Of a stretch of 64,000 nt of DNA, positions 1 to 7,844 are shown one piece after another; position 1 is the stretch's first letter; every line of letters starts with the position of its first letter. The DNA lies in assembly GCA_009787385.1 (NCBI GenBank), contig WRGC01000002.1, forward strand, positions 27,682 to 91,681, in the 5' to 3' direction. The position numbers and the translations under genes are program-made. Source of the stretch: Bacillota bacterium. GTDB lineage: Bacteria; Bacillota; Clostridia; Christensenellales; Pumilibacteraceae. The notes beneath the pieces were generated by a model. It saw only the letters and a list, made by a program, of their open reading frames with translations. It made no database searches and was not told where the DNA came from.

Positions 1-498
1 AGCAATTTGCGCCTTTTCGTTATCATCAAATCTATCCATAAACTCGCCATTCAAAAACTGCCTTACATCACTTTGGATATACAAATTACTCCCTGTATTT
101 GTTCTTCTACGAGAACTATTAATACTATCACCATCTATTTTAATAATAGAATTGTATGCATTTCTAGAACTTCCACCTTTTACAATAGGTCTTTCTTTAT
201 CAAATGCAACATTTGGGATTACAGTATCTTTTCTTATCAAGACACCATTTTCGTCCTTGCCTACCACTCTCCATCTAGTGCCACCAAAAACTTCTATATA
301 ATCACCTACAATCAAATCTTTCCCCGCTGTATATTCAGGATAGTCGCCAGCAGTAGGCTCAACAACCAAACCTACATTAGAGTATAAAGGTGTACCAAAA
401 AATATTAGTACATTAGCCAAACAAACTACCAATATCACAATAGATAAAATAAAACATAAAATATATTTTTTATTTATTTTTTGAAAACTATTTTTCAT
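1..498 (-). CDS. Membrane-anchored DUF6273-like protein (3' end outside window)
   Basis: An open frame of 166 codons runs leftwards from the ATG at 498 and leaves the window without a stop, so the C-terminus is missing. Residues 12-35 form one hydrophobic helix after a Lys-rich start, which suggests a signal anchor with the rest outside the membrane. From about residue 70 the sequence has the pattern of the DUF6273 family: a W-R-V-V strand, an LIRKD strand, and SDVRQFLNGEF followed by DDNEKAQI. That family is common in secreted proteins of gut Clostridia and has no known activity. An AGGA lies 11 nt before the ATG and a good promoter is upstream at 530-559. The frame antisense to it at 7-387 is a shadow. 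Confidence 0.7.
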   Translation of the reverse strand, partial: MKNSFQKINKKYILCFILSIVILVVCLANVLIFFGTPLYSNVGLVVEPTAGDYPEYTAGKDLIVGDYIEVFGGTRWRVVGKDENGVLIRKDTVIPNVAFDKERPIVKGGSSRNAYNSIIKIDGDSINSSRRRTNTGSNLYIQSDVRQFLNGEFMDRFDDNEKAQIA

Positions 499-529
499 AT
501 TTATAAATATCCTATTATAAAGTATGTAC

Positions 530-559
530 ATTATATCATATATATATATATATTGTAAA
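530..559 (-). promoter_or_regulatory. Sigma-A type promoter of the DUF6273-like gene
   Basis: On the minus strand -35 TTTACA (554-559) and -10 TATAAT (530-535) are separated by 18 nt. The predicted start is about 25 nt before the ATG at 498. Confidence 0.6.
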
Positions 560-573
560 GTAAATATTAACAA

Positions 574-640
574 AATTCAATATTGTGTTAATATTGAATT
601 CATAATAAAGCAAAATACAGTTGTATTTTGCAACTGTATT
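574..640. other. Two adjacent perfect inverted repeats
   Basis: AATTCAATATT and its complement flank a 5-nt loop (574-600). AATACAGTTG and its complement flank a 7-nt loop (614-640), and CAAAATACA/TGTATTTTG overlaps the latter. They lie between the promoter of the leftward DUF6273 gene and a repeat copy downstream of the DUF512 gene. They could be operators or weak terminators; there is no strong T-run. Confidence 0.45.
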
Positions 641-698
641 CTATTTAGTGTTATTTAGTATTTATGGAAACATTAAGCTACTTAATCAAAAAAATAGA

Positions 699-897
699 AG
701 TATACAAATAGAGACATTAAGATGTAAAGAAAGTAACAACTCAATAAAATCAACCTTAAAGCGTTCGGGGGTTTGGGGGGGGATTCGCAACCCCCCAAAT
801 GCTTTTTTGATTCTTTTTTGGCGTCAAAAAAGAATAACGCCTATTTTGTTGTTTGTTTGTATCTTATTGTTAATAAACTCTCCTTTTACAATCTCTC
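699..897 (+). repeat. Dispersed MITE-like repeat, copy 1 (orientation A)
   Basis: Full-length copy of the ~190-bp family. It has a GTATACAAATAG-type left end, the AAAGCGTTCGGGGG stem, the TTCTTTTTTG/CAAAAAAGAA palindrome and an AT-rich right end. It lies 28 nt past the stop of the DUF512 gene. Confidence 0.85.
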
Positions 898-925
898 ATC
901 AACAAAATCTCGTCTCAACTAATAG

Positions 926-2164
926 CTACATCATATGTTCCAACAATGCAACACCATCTACTGCACTTACTGTGATAGCATGCCCTATTGCTTGTTCTAC
1001 TTGAGATAACAACATATCGTCCAAAAATATATCTTCAAACTCTTTGAGCATAGTTTTGGGTATTATTACTTTGTCTTGAGTAGACAAATCTATGCCTTGA
1101 CAAGCAGAAATAATATCACCACCTGTAACTAATCCGGCACAAGATACATCTCCACCAAAAAACAAGCTTTTGGCAGTAATGACTTGTACAGTTGCCCCCT
1201 TTGCATTGCACTTAGATGCTATACCTTTCATCAAATCAGTTGCAAGCGTACCTGTAATTATAGTATACTTGCCTTTCAACTTATCTACTTCTGCCAATTG
1301 CTCATCAAACTCTCTATCAAACTGTCGCACTATACCCACTCCATTTGATATTTGCTCAAAGTCATCATACGACTCATAGTCCGGCAACTCCAACTCTGCC
1401 TTAAAATAAAATTCGTCACCACAATATGCCTTGTATCCTTGTTTTTGCAACTCTTCTATATCTTGTACTACCTTGATTGACATATCTTTGGTTACAGGTA
1501 CCAAACCATTTTTGCTATATTTGGTCAAACCCAATGGCACTATTGCTGTGCTTTTTACAAATGGACTGAGTTCTTTTATACTCTTTACATAATCTTCGTT
1601 GATAGTAGGACAGTATACAATTTGTGCATGAATGACTATACCATGAGCATGCAACATTTCTAAAATTGGCAGTACAGGTTTGGCTTTGAGATTTCCCAAC
1701 AATTTTTGGCGTGTTGCTGTATCAGTACTATGCACACTTACATACAAGGGCGACAATCCATAACTAATTATACGAGTATAATCTTCTTCTTTTAGATTGG
1801 TAAGAGTAATAAAGTTGCCACTAACTACACTCATACGATAGTCATCGTCTTTTATGTGCAAACTCTTGCGTACATTGGGTGGATTTTGGTCTATAAAGCA
1901 AAATGCACACTTGTTGCGACATTGCTTGATTGCTATATTATCTTCAAATTCTAGCCCCAAATCTTCTTCTACGCTCTTGACTATTTCAAAGTCTACAATA
2001 TCACCATCTTGTTGTATACTCATCACAAATTCTTCTTGAGAGCTATAGTATTGATAATCTATAAAGTCTACCTTGTCCTTGCCATCAAATCCAATCAACT
2101 TATCCCCCGCTTTTATATCCAATTCTTCGGCTACAGAATTTGGCGTTATGTGCAATATATTCAT
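926..2164 (-). CDS. DUF512 radical-SAM/PDZ domain protein
   Basis: A 412-residue protein of the DUF512 family. An N-terminal PDZ-like segment (about 1-75; ELDIKAGDKLIGFDGK) is followed by an iron-sulphur type cysteine cluster in CRNKCAFCFIDQNP, then the DUF512 region. Related clostridial proteins of 430-450 residues carry the same unusual radical-SAM cysteine motif; their substrate is unknown. The frame extends 55 codons upstream to 2329, but that part reads through repeat copy 2. The ATG at 2164 is the natural start because it begins the conserved MNILHITPNS segment and sits 6 nt from a TATAAT box. There is no Shine-Dalgarno, so the transcript is predicted leaderless. Confidence 0.85.
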   Translation of the reverse strand: MNILHITPNSVAEELDIKAGDKLIGFDGKDKVDFIDYQYYSSQEEFVMSIQQDGDIVDFEIVKSVEEDLGLEFEDNIAIKQCRNKCAFCFIDQNPPNVRKSLHIKDDDYRMSVVSGNFITLTNLKEEDYTRIISYGLSPLYVSVHSTDTATRQKLLGNLKAKPVLPILEMLHAHGIVIHAQIVYCPTINEDYVKSIKELSPFVKSTAIVPLGLTKYSKNGLVPVTKDMSIKVVQDIEELQKQGYKAYCGDEFYFKAELELPDYESYDDFEQISNGVGIVRQFDREFDEQLAEVDKLKGKYTIITGTLATDLMKGIASKCNAKGATVQVITAKSLFFGGDVSCAGLVTGGDIISACQGIDLSTQDKVIIPKTMLKEFEDIFLDDMLLSQVEQAIGHAITVSAVDGVALLEHMM

Positions 2165-2170
2165 ACAAAG

Positions 2171-2200
2171 ATTATACCACTTAAGATAATGTTTGGTCAA
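2171..2200 (-). promoter_or_regulatory. Promoter of the DUF512 gene, leaderless type
   Basis: -35 TTGACC (2195-2200), 18-nt spacer, -10 TATAAT (2171-2176), then only six bases before the ATG at 2164. Transcription should start at or next to the A of the ATG. Confidence 0.6.
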
Positions 2201-2228
2201 TTGACAATTTAGAAAACAATTTGTAAGT

Positions 2229-2424
2229 ATGTACAAATAGAGTACAGTAAGATAGAAAGAAGTAATCCTTAAATAATAAAAATCAACCTTAAAGCGTTCG
2301 GGGGTTTGGGGGGATTCGCAACCCCCCAAATACTTTTTTGGTTCTTTTTTGGCGTCAAAAAAGAATAACGCTGGTTTTGTTGATTGTTTGTATTTTATTG
2401 TTAGCTATCTCTCGTTATACACTA
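2229..2424 (+). repeat. Dispersed MITE-like repeat, copy 2 (orientation A)
   Basis: Near-complete copy ending 5 nt from the uvrA stop codon. The G-rich/C-rich stem is perfect here. The repeat creates a false N-terminal extension of the DUF512 frame. Confidence 0.85.
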
Positions 2425-2428
2425 TTAT

Positions 2429-5260
2429 CTATTTATTCAAAATTTTTTTTAAAAACTGTCCTGTATAACTACTCTCTACACTACATATCTCTTCAGGAGT
2501 ACCAATGGCAAGTACTGTCCCACCTTTTGCACCGCCATCTGGTCCAAGGTCTATGACATAGTCCGCTACTTTGATTACCTCTAGATTATGTTCTATTACT
2601 ATTACTGTATTGCCCCCCTCTACTAGTTTTTGCAATATAGTTATAAGTTTTGCTACATCATGAGTATGCAACCCTGTTGTAGGTTCGTCCAATACATAAA
2701 GTGTTTTGCCTGTTTGGCGTTTAGCCAACTCTGTAGCAAGCTTTACTCTTTGAGCTTCACCACCTGACAGTTGTGTAGCGGGTTGTCCCAATTTGAGATA
2801 TCCCAACCCAACTTCCTTGAGAGTAGAAATTTTGTTGTAAATTGACGGAATATTTTCAAAAAAAACTACAGCATCTTCTATAGTCATGTTGAGAATATCA
2901 CTAATGTTTTTGTCTTTATACTTAACTGCCAAAGTTTCTCTATTGTACCTTTCTCCCTTGCACACTTGACAAGACACAAATACATCAGGCAAAAAATGCA
3001 TCTCTATCTTTATTATTCCGTCCCCGCTACAGTTCTCACATCTCCCACCCTTGACATTAAAACTAAATCTTCCACTCAAAAAATTGCGTTCTCTAGCATC
3101 TTTTGTCTTGGCAAACAGTTCTCTAATTGCAGTAAATACCCCCGTATAAGTTGCAGGATTGCTACGAGGTGTCCTACCTATTGGACTTTGGTCTATATCT
3201 ATTATTTTGTCTATATACTCAAACCCCTTGAGAGTGTCATATTTGCCTACTTTGTGCCTTGTGTGAGTTACTTGATTGGAAAGTGCAGGATACAATACAT
3301 GATTGATAAGGCTAGACTTGCCACTACCCGATACGCCTGTCACTGCGGTTATGCAACCTATTGCAAACTTGGCATCTACTGACTTGAGATTATTTTGAGT
3401 GACCCCTGTTATTTCAAGCCACTTATCACTGTGCTTGCGTCTAGTTGTAGGTACGGGTATATGAAATTCGCCCGAAAGATACTTTCCTGTGATAGATGTA
3501 GGGTGTGCCATAATTTCTGCTGCTGTACCTACTGCTATAATTTCACCGCCATGCACACCCGCTCCTGGTCCTACATCTACAATGTAGTCTGCACTACGCA
3601 TAGTATCTTCATCATGCTCTACTACAATTAGAGTATTTCCAAGATTCTTAAGCATGAAGAGTGTATTGAGTAGCCTTTCGTTGTCTTTTTGGTGCAATCC
3701 TATGCTAGGCTCGTCCAAAATATACAAAACTCCCATCAAGCCACTACCTATTTGGGTTGCAAGTCTTATTCGTTGAGCTTCACCCCCACTCAATGTCGCA
3801 CTTCCACGAGACAAACTCAAATAATCCAATCCTACATTTACCAAAAATCCTGATCTTGATACAAGTTCTTTAAATATAGGCTCTACTATATTCTCTTGTC
3901 CTTGCTCTGCCTTAAAATTGGATACTGTATTATAAAATTCGGCAATGCTCATAGCACACATTTGAGCTATTGACATACCGTTGAGTAGCACACTCAATGC
4001 TTCTGGTCGCAAGCGTTGCCCTTTGCAATCAGGACATGGGACATTGGACATGTATTTTTCTAATTCAATCTTTACATATTCGCTAGTAGTATCCTTATAA
4101 CGACGGTCAAGATTGTTGACTATTCCTTCAAAACTGCGTTTTATTACACCACTAAAAGTACTACCCTCGTACTTGACTTCCATTTGTTCCTTGTCACCAT
4201 ACAACAAGACATCTTTTACACTATTAGGCAAATCTTTGAAAGGTGTATTGAGACTAAATCTATATCGCCTAGCCAATGCATTAAAAAAAGAATCACCTAT
4301 TCCACCATCATTGTTCCAACCTGATACATTCAATGCTCCTTGATTGATACTTTTTGTTCCGTCACCATAAATCAATTCGGGGTCAATTTGCTGCTTATAA
4401 CCTAGTCCAGAACAATTGTTGCATGCTCCAAATGGACTATTAAAGCTAAACATTCTAGGTTCTACTTCTTCTATACTTATACCACAATCTTGGCAAGCGT
4501 ACTTGGTATTGTACAATACTGGTTCCAACTCATTATCACCGTCCATTGCAACTATAGCAACCAATCCATCACCATGTCTTAGAGCTGTTTCTACACTATC
4601 GCTTAGGCGTTTGTTGATATCGGGTTTGTTGATTAGTCTATCTACCACTATGTGTATAGTGTGTTTTTGATTTTTATCCAAATTTATCTTTTCTTCTTCC
4701 ATGTTGTACAGTATACCATCTACTCTACAACGCAAAAATCCTGACTTTTTAAAACTATCCAAAAGCTTGTTGTGTTCGCCTTTTCGTCCTCTTACAATTG
4801 GAGCTTCTACAGTAAACTTGCAACCATCGCTCAATTCTCTAATCTTATCTACAATGACATCAATTGACAATCTAGAAATTTCCTTACCACATTCATAGCA
4901 ATGCACTACCCCCAATTTTGCATAACACAATCTAAGATAGTCATAAATCTCAGTAACTGTCCCAACAGTACTTCTAGGGTTGCGACTAGTAGTCTTTTGG
5001 TCTATAGAGATTGTTGGACTAAGCCCATCAATACTCTCTACATCAGGCTTTTCCATCTGCCCCAAAAACATTCTAGCATATGCCGACAAGCTCTCTACAT
5101 ATCTTCTTTGCCCTTCAGCAAATATAGTGTCAAAGGCAAGACTGGTCTTGCCACTACCACTCAATCCCGTAAAGACAATAAGCTTGTCCCTAGGCAACTC
5201 TAGAGAGATATTTTTTAGATTATTTTCTTTTGCACCCTTTATAATTATCTTTTCATTCAT
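2429..5260 (-). CDS. uvrA: Excinuclease ABC subunit A
   Basis: A 943-residue UvrA, the damage-sensing ATPase of nucleotide excision repair that loads UvrB. Both ABC modules are complete: Walker A GLSGSGKTSLAFD near residue 33 and GVSGSGKSSLINH near 640, signatures LSGGEAQRIRLA and LSGGEAQRVKLA, and Walker B segments LYILDEPSIG and LYVLDEPTTG. The zinc-binding CxxC pairs CQDC, CNNC, CENC and CQVC are present. The ATG at 5260 gives the standard MNEKIIIKGAKENNLKN start; the 27-codon extension to 5341 is not expected. Only a weak AAAGAGAAA precedes it. uvrB is not in the window; uvrC lies near 50 kb. Confidence 0.97.
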   Translation of the reverse strand: MNEKIIIKGAKENNLKNISLELPRDKLIVFTGLSGSGKTSLAFDTIFAEGQRRYVESLSAYARMFLGQMEKPDVESIDGLSPTISIDQKTTSRNPRSTVGTVTEIYDYLRLCYAKLGVVHCYECGKEISRLSIDVIVDKIRELSDGCKFTVEAPIVRGRKGEHNKLLDSFKKSGFLRCRVDGILYNMEEEKINLDKNQKHTIHIVVDRLINKPDINKRLSDSVETALRHGDGLVAIVAMDGDNELEPVLYNTKYACQDCGISIEEVEPRMFSFNSPFGACNNCSGLGYKQQIDPELIYGDGTKSINQGALNVSGWNNDGGIGDSFFNALARRYRFSLNTPFKDLPNSVKDVLLYGDKEQMEVKYEGSTFSGVIKRSFEGIVNNLDRRYKDTTSEYVKIELEKYMSNVPCPDCKGQRLRPEALSVLLNGMSIAQMCAMSIAEFYNTVSNFKAEQGQENIVEPIFKELVSRSGFLVNVGLDYLSLSRGSATLSGGEAQRIRLATQIGSGLMGVLYILDEPSIGLHQKDNERLLNTLFMLKNLGNTLIVVEHDEDTMRSADYIVDVGPGAGVHGGEIIAVGTAAEIMAHPTSITGKYLSGEFHIPVPTTRRKHSDKWLEITGVTQNNLKSVDAKFAIGCITAVTGVSGSGKSSLINHVLYPALSNQVTHTRHKVGKYDTLKGFEYIDKIIDIDQSPIGRTPRSNPATYTGVFTAIRELFAKTKDARERNFLSGRFSFNVKGGRCENCSGDGIIKIEMHFLPDVFVSCQVCKGERYNRETLAVKYKDKNISDILNMTIEDAVVFFENIPSIYNKISTLKEVGLGYLKLGQPATQLSGGEAQRVKLATELAKRQTGKTLYVLDEPTTGLHTHDVAKLITILQKLVEGGNTVIVIEHNLEVIKVADYVIDLGPDGGAKGGTVLAIGTPEEICSVESSYTGQFLKKILNK

Positions 5261-5309
5261 GTTGTTTTTCTCTTTGCAGCAAACTAACCATACTGCAATT
5301 TTTGGTAAA

Positions 5310-5338
5310 ATTGTATTTTTATTCAACGGGTATTGTAA
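5310..5338 (-). promoter_or_regulatory. Putative uvrA promoter
   Basis: -35 TTACAA (5333-5338), 17-nt spacer, -10 TACAAT (5310-5315), giving a leader of about 40 nt. I see no LexA box. Confidence 0.4.
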
Positions 5339-5487
5339 CATATTTTGGATATTTTTGCAAATGATAAAAGTAATTCCTACAAAAATAAAAGAATGGAAAT
5401 ATAAAGGTCAAACAAAGAAACATAATCCAATTTTTTAATTAAAATAAACAACATTACAATCTTAATGATTAATACATTATTATCATT

Positions 5488-5667
5488 GAGAGTATAAAAG
5501 AGTAAGTTATTAACAATAAAATATAAACTTTCAACAAAACCAACATTATTATTTTTTGACGCCCAAAAAGAACCCCAAAATATCTTGTGGGGTACGATAC
5601 AAACGCTTTGCTGTTTTTATTATAGGAGTGTTCTTCTTTCCATATTAATATACTAATTTGTACACTC
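5488..5667 (-). repeat. Dispersed MITE-like repeat, copy 3 (orientation B)
   Basis: Diverged copy: the central palindrome carries an extra C and the G-rich arm is degraded, but both ends (GAGAGTATAA, TTGTACACTC) are clear. The rest of the 5261-5791 gap holds promoters only. Confidence 0.75.
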
Positions 5668-5706
5668 GTATAATATTAGGACAATATTTTTTGGCAACTA
5701 TACTAT

Positions 5707-5735
5707 TTGATTTTTTTGTAATTATATTATATAAT
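5707..5735 (+). promoter_or_regulatory. Promoter of the small zinc-ribbon gene
   Basis: -35 TTGATT (5707-5712), 17-nt spacer, -10 TATAAT (5730-5735). Start is expected near 5742, 50 nt before the ATG. Confidence 0.55.
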
Positions 5736-5791
5736 AAAATTGTAACCATAATAGTTTATACTTATTAATGTTTTTGGAGGGAATCAACTCA

Positions 5792-5950
5792 ATGCTAGTC
5801 AACAAACATGATGATAGTGAAGAAGATGCTCAAAGCTACCCTATTTGCCCCAAATGCCTATCCAACGAAAATGTAGAAGAAATTGCTTTTGGGATAATGT
5901 CGTGCGACAAATGTGGTATTTTTGAAATTGATAAAGATGATAAACATTAA
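5792..5950 (+). CDS. Small acidic zinc-ribbon protein
   Basis: A 52-residue protein. An acidic N-terminus (DDSEEDAQ) is followed by two CxxC knuckles, CPKC and CDKC, spaced as in a single zinc ribbon. The start is set by a strong GGAGGG (5776-5781) 10 nt before the ATG at 5792; the frame opens earlier, at 5768, but that ATG lies before the ribosome-binding site. The gene has its own promoter and terminator. It could be a small nucleic-acid or protein-binding adaptor; I do not recognise the family. Confidence 0.7.
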   Translation: MLVNKHDDSEEDAQSYPICPKCLSNENVEEIAFGIMSCDKCGIFEIDKDDKH

Positions 5951-5956
5951 CAAAAT

Positions 5957-5989
5957 AAATACCTTGCAATATTAGATTGCAAGGTATTT
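5957..5989 (+). terminator. Terminator of the zinc-ribbon gene
   Basis: A 13-bp stem AAATACCTTGCAA/TTGCAAGGTATTT with an AT-rich tail, 6 nt after the stop. Confidence 0.75.
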
Positions 5990-5993
5990 ATTT

Positions 5994-6048
5994 TGAAAGC
6001 GTACCAGAACAGATATCAACAATAAAATATAAACTTTCAACAAAACCA
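5994..6048 (-). repeat. Truncated MITE-like repeat fragment (copy 3b)
   Basis: Matches only the first ~55 bp of orientation-B copies (GAAAGCGTACC through CAACAAAACCAA), then diverges before the central hairpin. It lies between the 3' ends of two convergent genes. Confidence 0.6.
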
Positions 6049-6064
6049 ATTTAGCACAAAATTA

Positions 6065-6598
6065 TTATATAGTGTTTTTCAAAAATTTTGCTGGGTTGCC
6101 ACCTACTATTGTATAAGGTTGTACATTTTTTGTTACAACACTACCTGCTGCTACAATAGCACCTTCACCTATTGTCACACCCTTTGTTATTATACAATTA
6201 AATCCTATCCAGACTTTGTCTTTTATTACAATAGGTGCATTGCCAATTATTGACCAATCTGAGTTGTTACCTAAAGTGCCATTTTCATAATCTTGTTTTG
6301 CTGTTGCAAGTTCTTTTATTCTATCTTGCGAATTTGTAGAATGTGAATTGTTGTCTATTATTGTACATCCCCATGATATAAGTACATCATTGCCTACAAC
6401 AATACTATTTGCACAAAAAAAGGTAGAGCCATTTATCATAACTCTATCTCCAATTGTCATTTTGGCATTGCCTATATTTATTGTACCATTGACAACACTG
6501 TCATCTCCTACAACCAAGTATATTCTTTCTTGTGCATTACGAATATTTAGTTGTAAATTGTCTGTTATACTGTTGCCCTTTTTTATATATTTATCCAA
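6065..6598 (-). CDS. Left-handed beta-helix (hexapeptide) acyltransferase
   Basis: A 177-residue hexapeptide-repeat O-acetyltransferase. Isoleucine-patch turns ([47 protein letters not shown]) and the terminal [13 protein letters not shown] motif are typical of the maltose/colanic-acid acetyltransferase group. The insertion around residues 80-120 may contribute the catalytic histidine ([10 protein letters not shown]). The start is TTG, fixed by an AAGGAG at 6606-6611 seven bases upstream. The acceptor is probably a sugar, perhaps in the envelope, but no sugar-pathway gene is adjacent. Confidence 0.85.
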   Translation of the reverse strand: MDKYIKKGNSITDNLQLNIRNAQERIYLVVGDDSVVNGTINIGNAKMTIGDRVMINGSTFFCANSIVVGNDVLISWGCTIIDNNSHSTNSQDRIKELATAKQDYENGTLGNNSDWSIIGNAPIVIKDKVWIGFNCIITKGVTIGEGAIVAAGSVVTKNVQPYTIVGGNPAKFLKNTI

Positions 6599-6692
6599 CT
6601 GGTTACTCCTTAGTCTAGTACTTATTGACGAAATAATAATATATTTTTGTCATCAACTTATAATACAAACCCGTTTAGCACTATACAAATAT

Positions 6693-7070
6693 TCAATTGA
6701 CAAACTGTGAAAACAAACTAAAAATAGATACATCTATCTTTACAAAAGTCTTTTTTCGTTTGTCCCAATAGTTGATTATATTTCCTATTCTGTATGTTGC
6801 TACTTGATTAAGCATTTCTTCTATCAAAACTTTTTTGTAATGATGATAGTAATAATTAAATGTTATTTGAGTTTCGTCATGCTTATACCAACCACGCCAC
6901 AACAAAATTTTGTAGTTGTTTTTTTTCTGCCAATCTGCTATAAGTTTGGCATAATTTTCATTATCTTTTATAGCCAAAGATACTACATCTATATCTTGTC
7001 CCAAAGTTTTGTACAATATATAAAATATCTTAGTATCTATATCTTGTTGTTTTGCTTTTGTTGATTGCAT
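6693..7070 (-). CDS. Hypothetical protein, 125 aa
   Basis: Not recognised. A soluble, Tyr/Lys-rich protein rich in predicted helix, with WRGWYKHDETQITFNYYYHHYKK in its middle. AAGGA precedes the ATG at 7070 by a suitable distance. It lies in the same direction between nth and the acetyltransferase and may be co-transcribed with the latter (94-nt gap). Confidence 0.55.
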   Translation of the reverse strand: MQSTKAKQQDIDTKIFYILYKTLGQDIDVVSLAIKDNENYAKLIADWQKKNNYKILLWRGWYKHDETQITFNYYYHHYKKVLIEEMLNQVATYRIGNIINYWDKRKKTFVKIDVSIFSLFSQFVN

Positions 7071-7181
7071 TATTTTTTCCTTGATAGTGTTAAAAATAAT
7101 ATTGGGTTGTATATATTGCTTTTATTTAAAACAAAAATAAATTGATGAGTTGTTTTGAAAAACAGTTATTGAACTATAATC

Positions 7182-7778
7182 TTACATAACAAAAGTACAA
7201 TAATCCCTAACTACACACCCATCACACAACGGTCTTTGAGACTTGCAAAAATATCTACCAAAGTGTAATATTGTATGATGAGCTTTGTGATGTAATTCAA
7301 TTGGCAAATTTTGATACAAATCTTTTTCTACACCATTTGGTGTTGTAGCATTGGATAAATTTAGACGACGAGATACTCTATATACATGTGTATCTACTGC
7401 TATAAAAGGCTGATTAAAACACTCCATCAATATGACATTAGCCGTCTTGCGTCCCACTCCGGCTAAACTTTCTAGATCTTGTCTCTCGCTTGGGACTTGT
7501 CCATCATAATTATCTAAGAGTGTTTGAGAAAGCTTTAGTACATTTATTGTTTTGTTTTTATAAAAACCCAATGGATACAGTATTTGTTGCAATCTACTCT
7601 CCCCCAACTCCAACATAGATATGGGATCTTGTGCCAAATCAAACAATACTTTTGTCACTTGATTTACCCTTATATCTGTACATTGAGCAGACAATACAAC
7701 AGCTATCAACAATTGATATGGCGTATTGTAGTACAATTCACACTTAGCATTTGGCACAACAGTTGACATCTTGTCCAA
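7182..7778 (-). CDS. nth: Endonuclease III (DNA glycosylase/AP lyase)
   Basis: A 198-residue Nth, which removes oxidised pyrimidines in base excision repair. The helix-hairpin-helix LESLAGVGRKTANVIL contains the catalytic Lys, VDTHVYRVSRRLNL the catalytic Asp, and the C-terminal cysteines CKSQRPLCDGCVVRDYC form the 4Fe-4S cluster loop. The first conventional start is TTG at 7778 (ATG at 7769), slightly short at the N-terminus. The frame stays open to a TAG upstream, and a GGGGG at 7814-7818 lies 8 nt before an in-frame ATC (7805), which would give 207 residues, nearer the usual length. Confidence 0.93.
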   Translation of the reverse strand: MDKMSTVVPNAKCELYYNTPYQLLIAVVLSAQCTDIRVNQVTKVLFDLAQDPISMLELGESRLQQILYPLGFYKNKTINVLKLSQTLLDNYDGQVPSERQDLESLAGVGRKTANVILMECFNQPFIAVDTHVYRVSRRLNLSNATTPNGVEKDLYQNLPIELHHKAHHTILHFGRYFCKSQRPLCDGCVVRDYCTFVM

Positions 7779-7813
7779 AATTTGTTTTGAAATATCGTGA
7801 TTGATATAAAATT

Positions 7814-7818
7814 CCCCC
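7814..7818 (-). promoter_or_regulatory. Possible ribosome-binding site of nth
   Basis: GGGGG on the minus strand. It is too far (35 nt) from the TTG at 7778 but ideally placed for an ATC codon at 7805. Confidence 0.3.
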
Positions 7819-7844
7819 TATTAATATTCATACAATCAATACAA

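Noticed and set aside
7..387. 126-codon plus-strand frame at the window start
   Set aside because: It is antisense to the DUF6273-like gene, which has a promoter, a ribosome-binding site and a family match.
926..2329. Long form of the DUF512 protein starting at 2329
   Set aside because: The first 55 codons lie mostly in repeat copy 2; the family sequence starts at the ATG at 2164, next to its own promoter.
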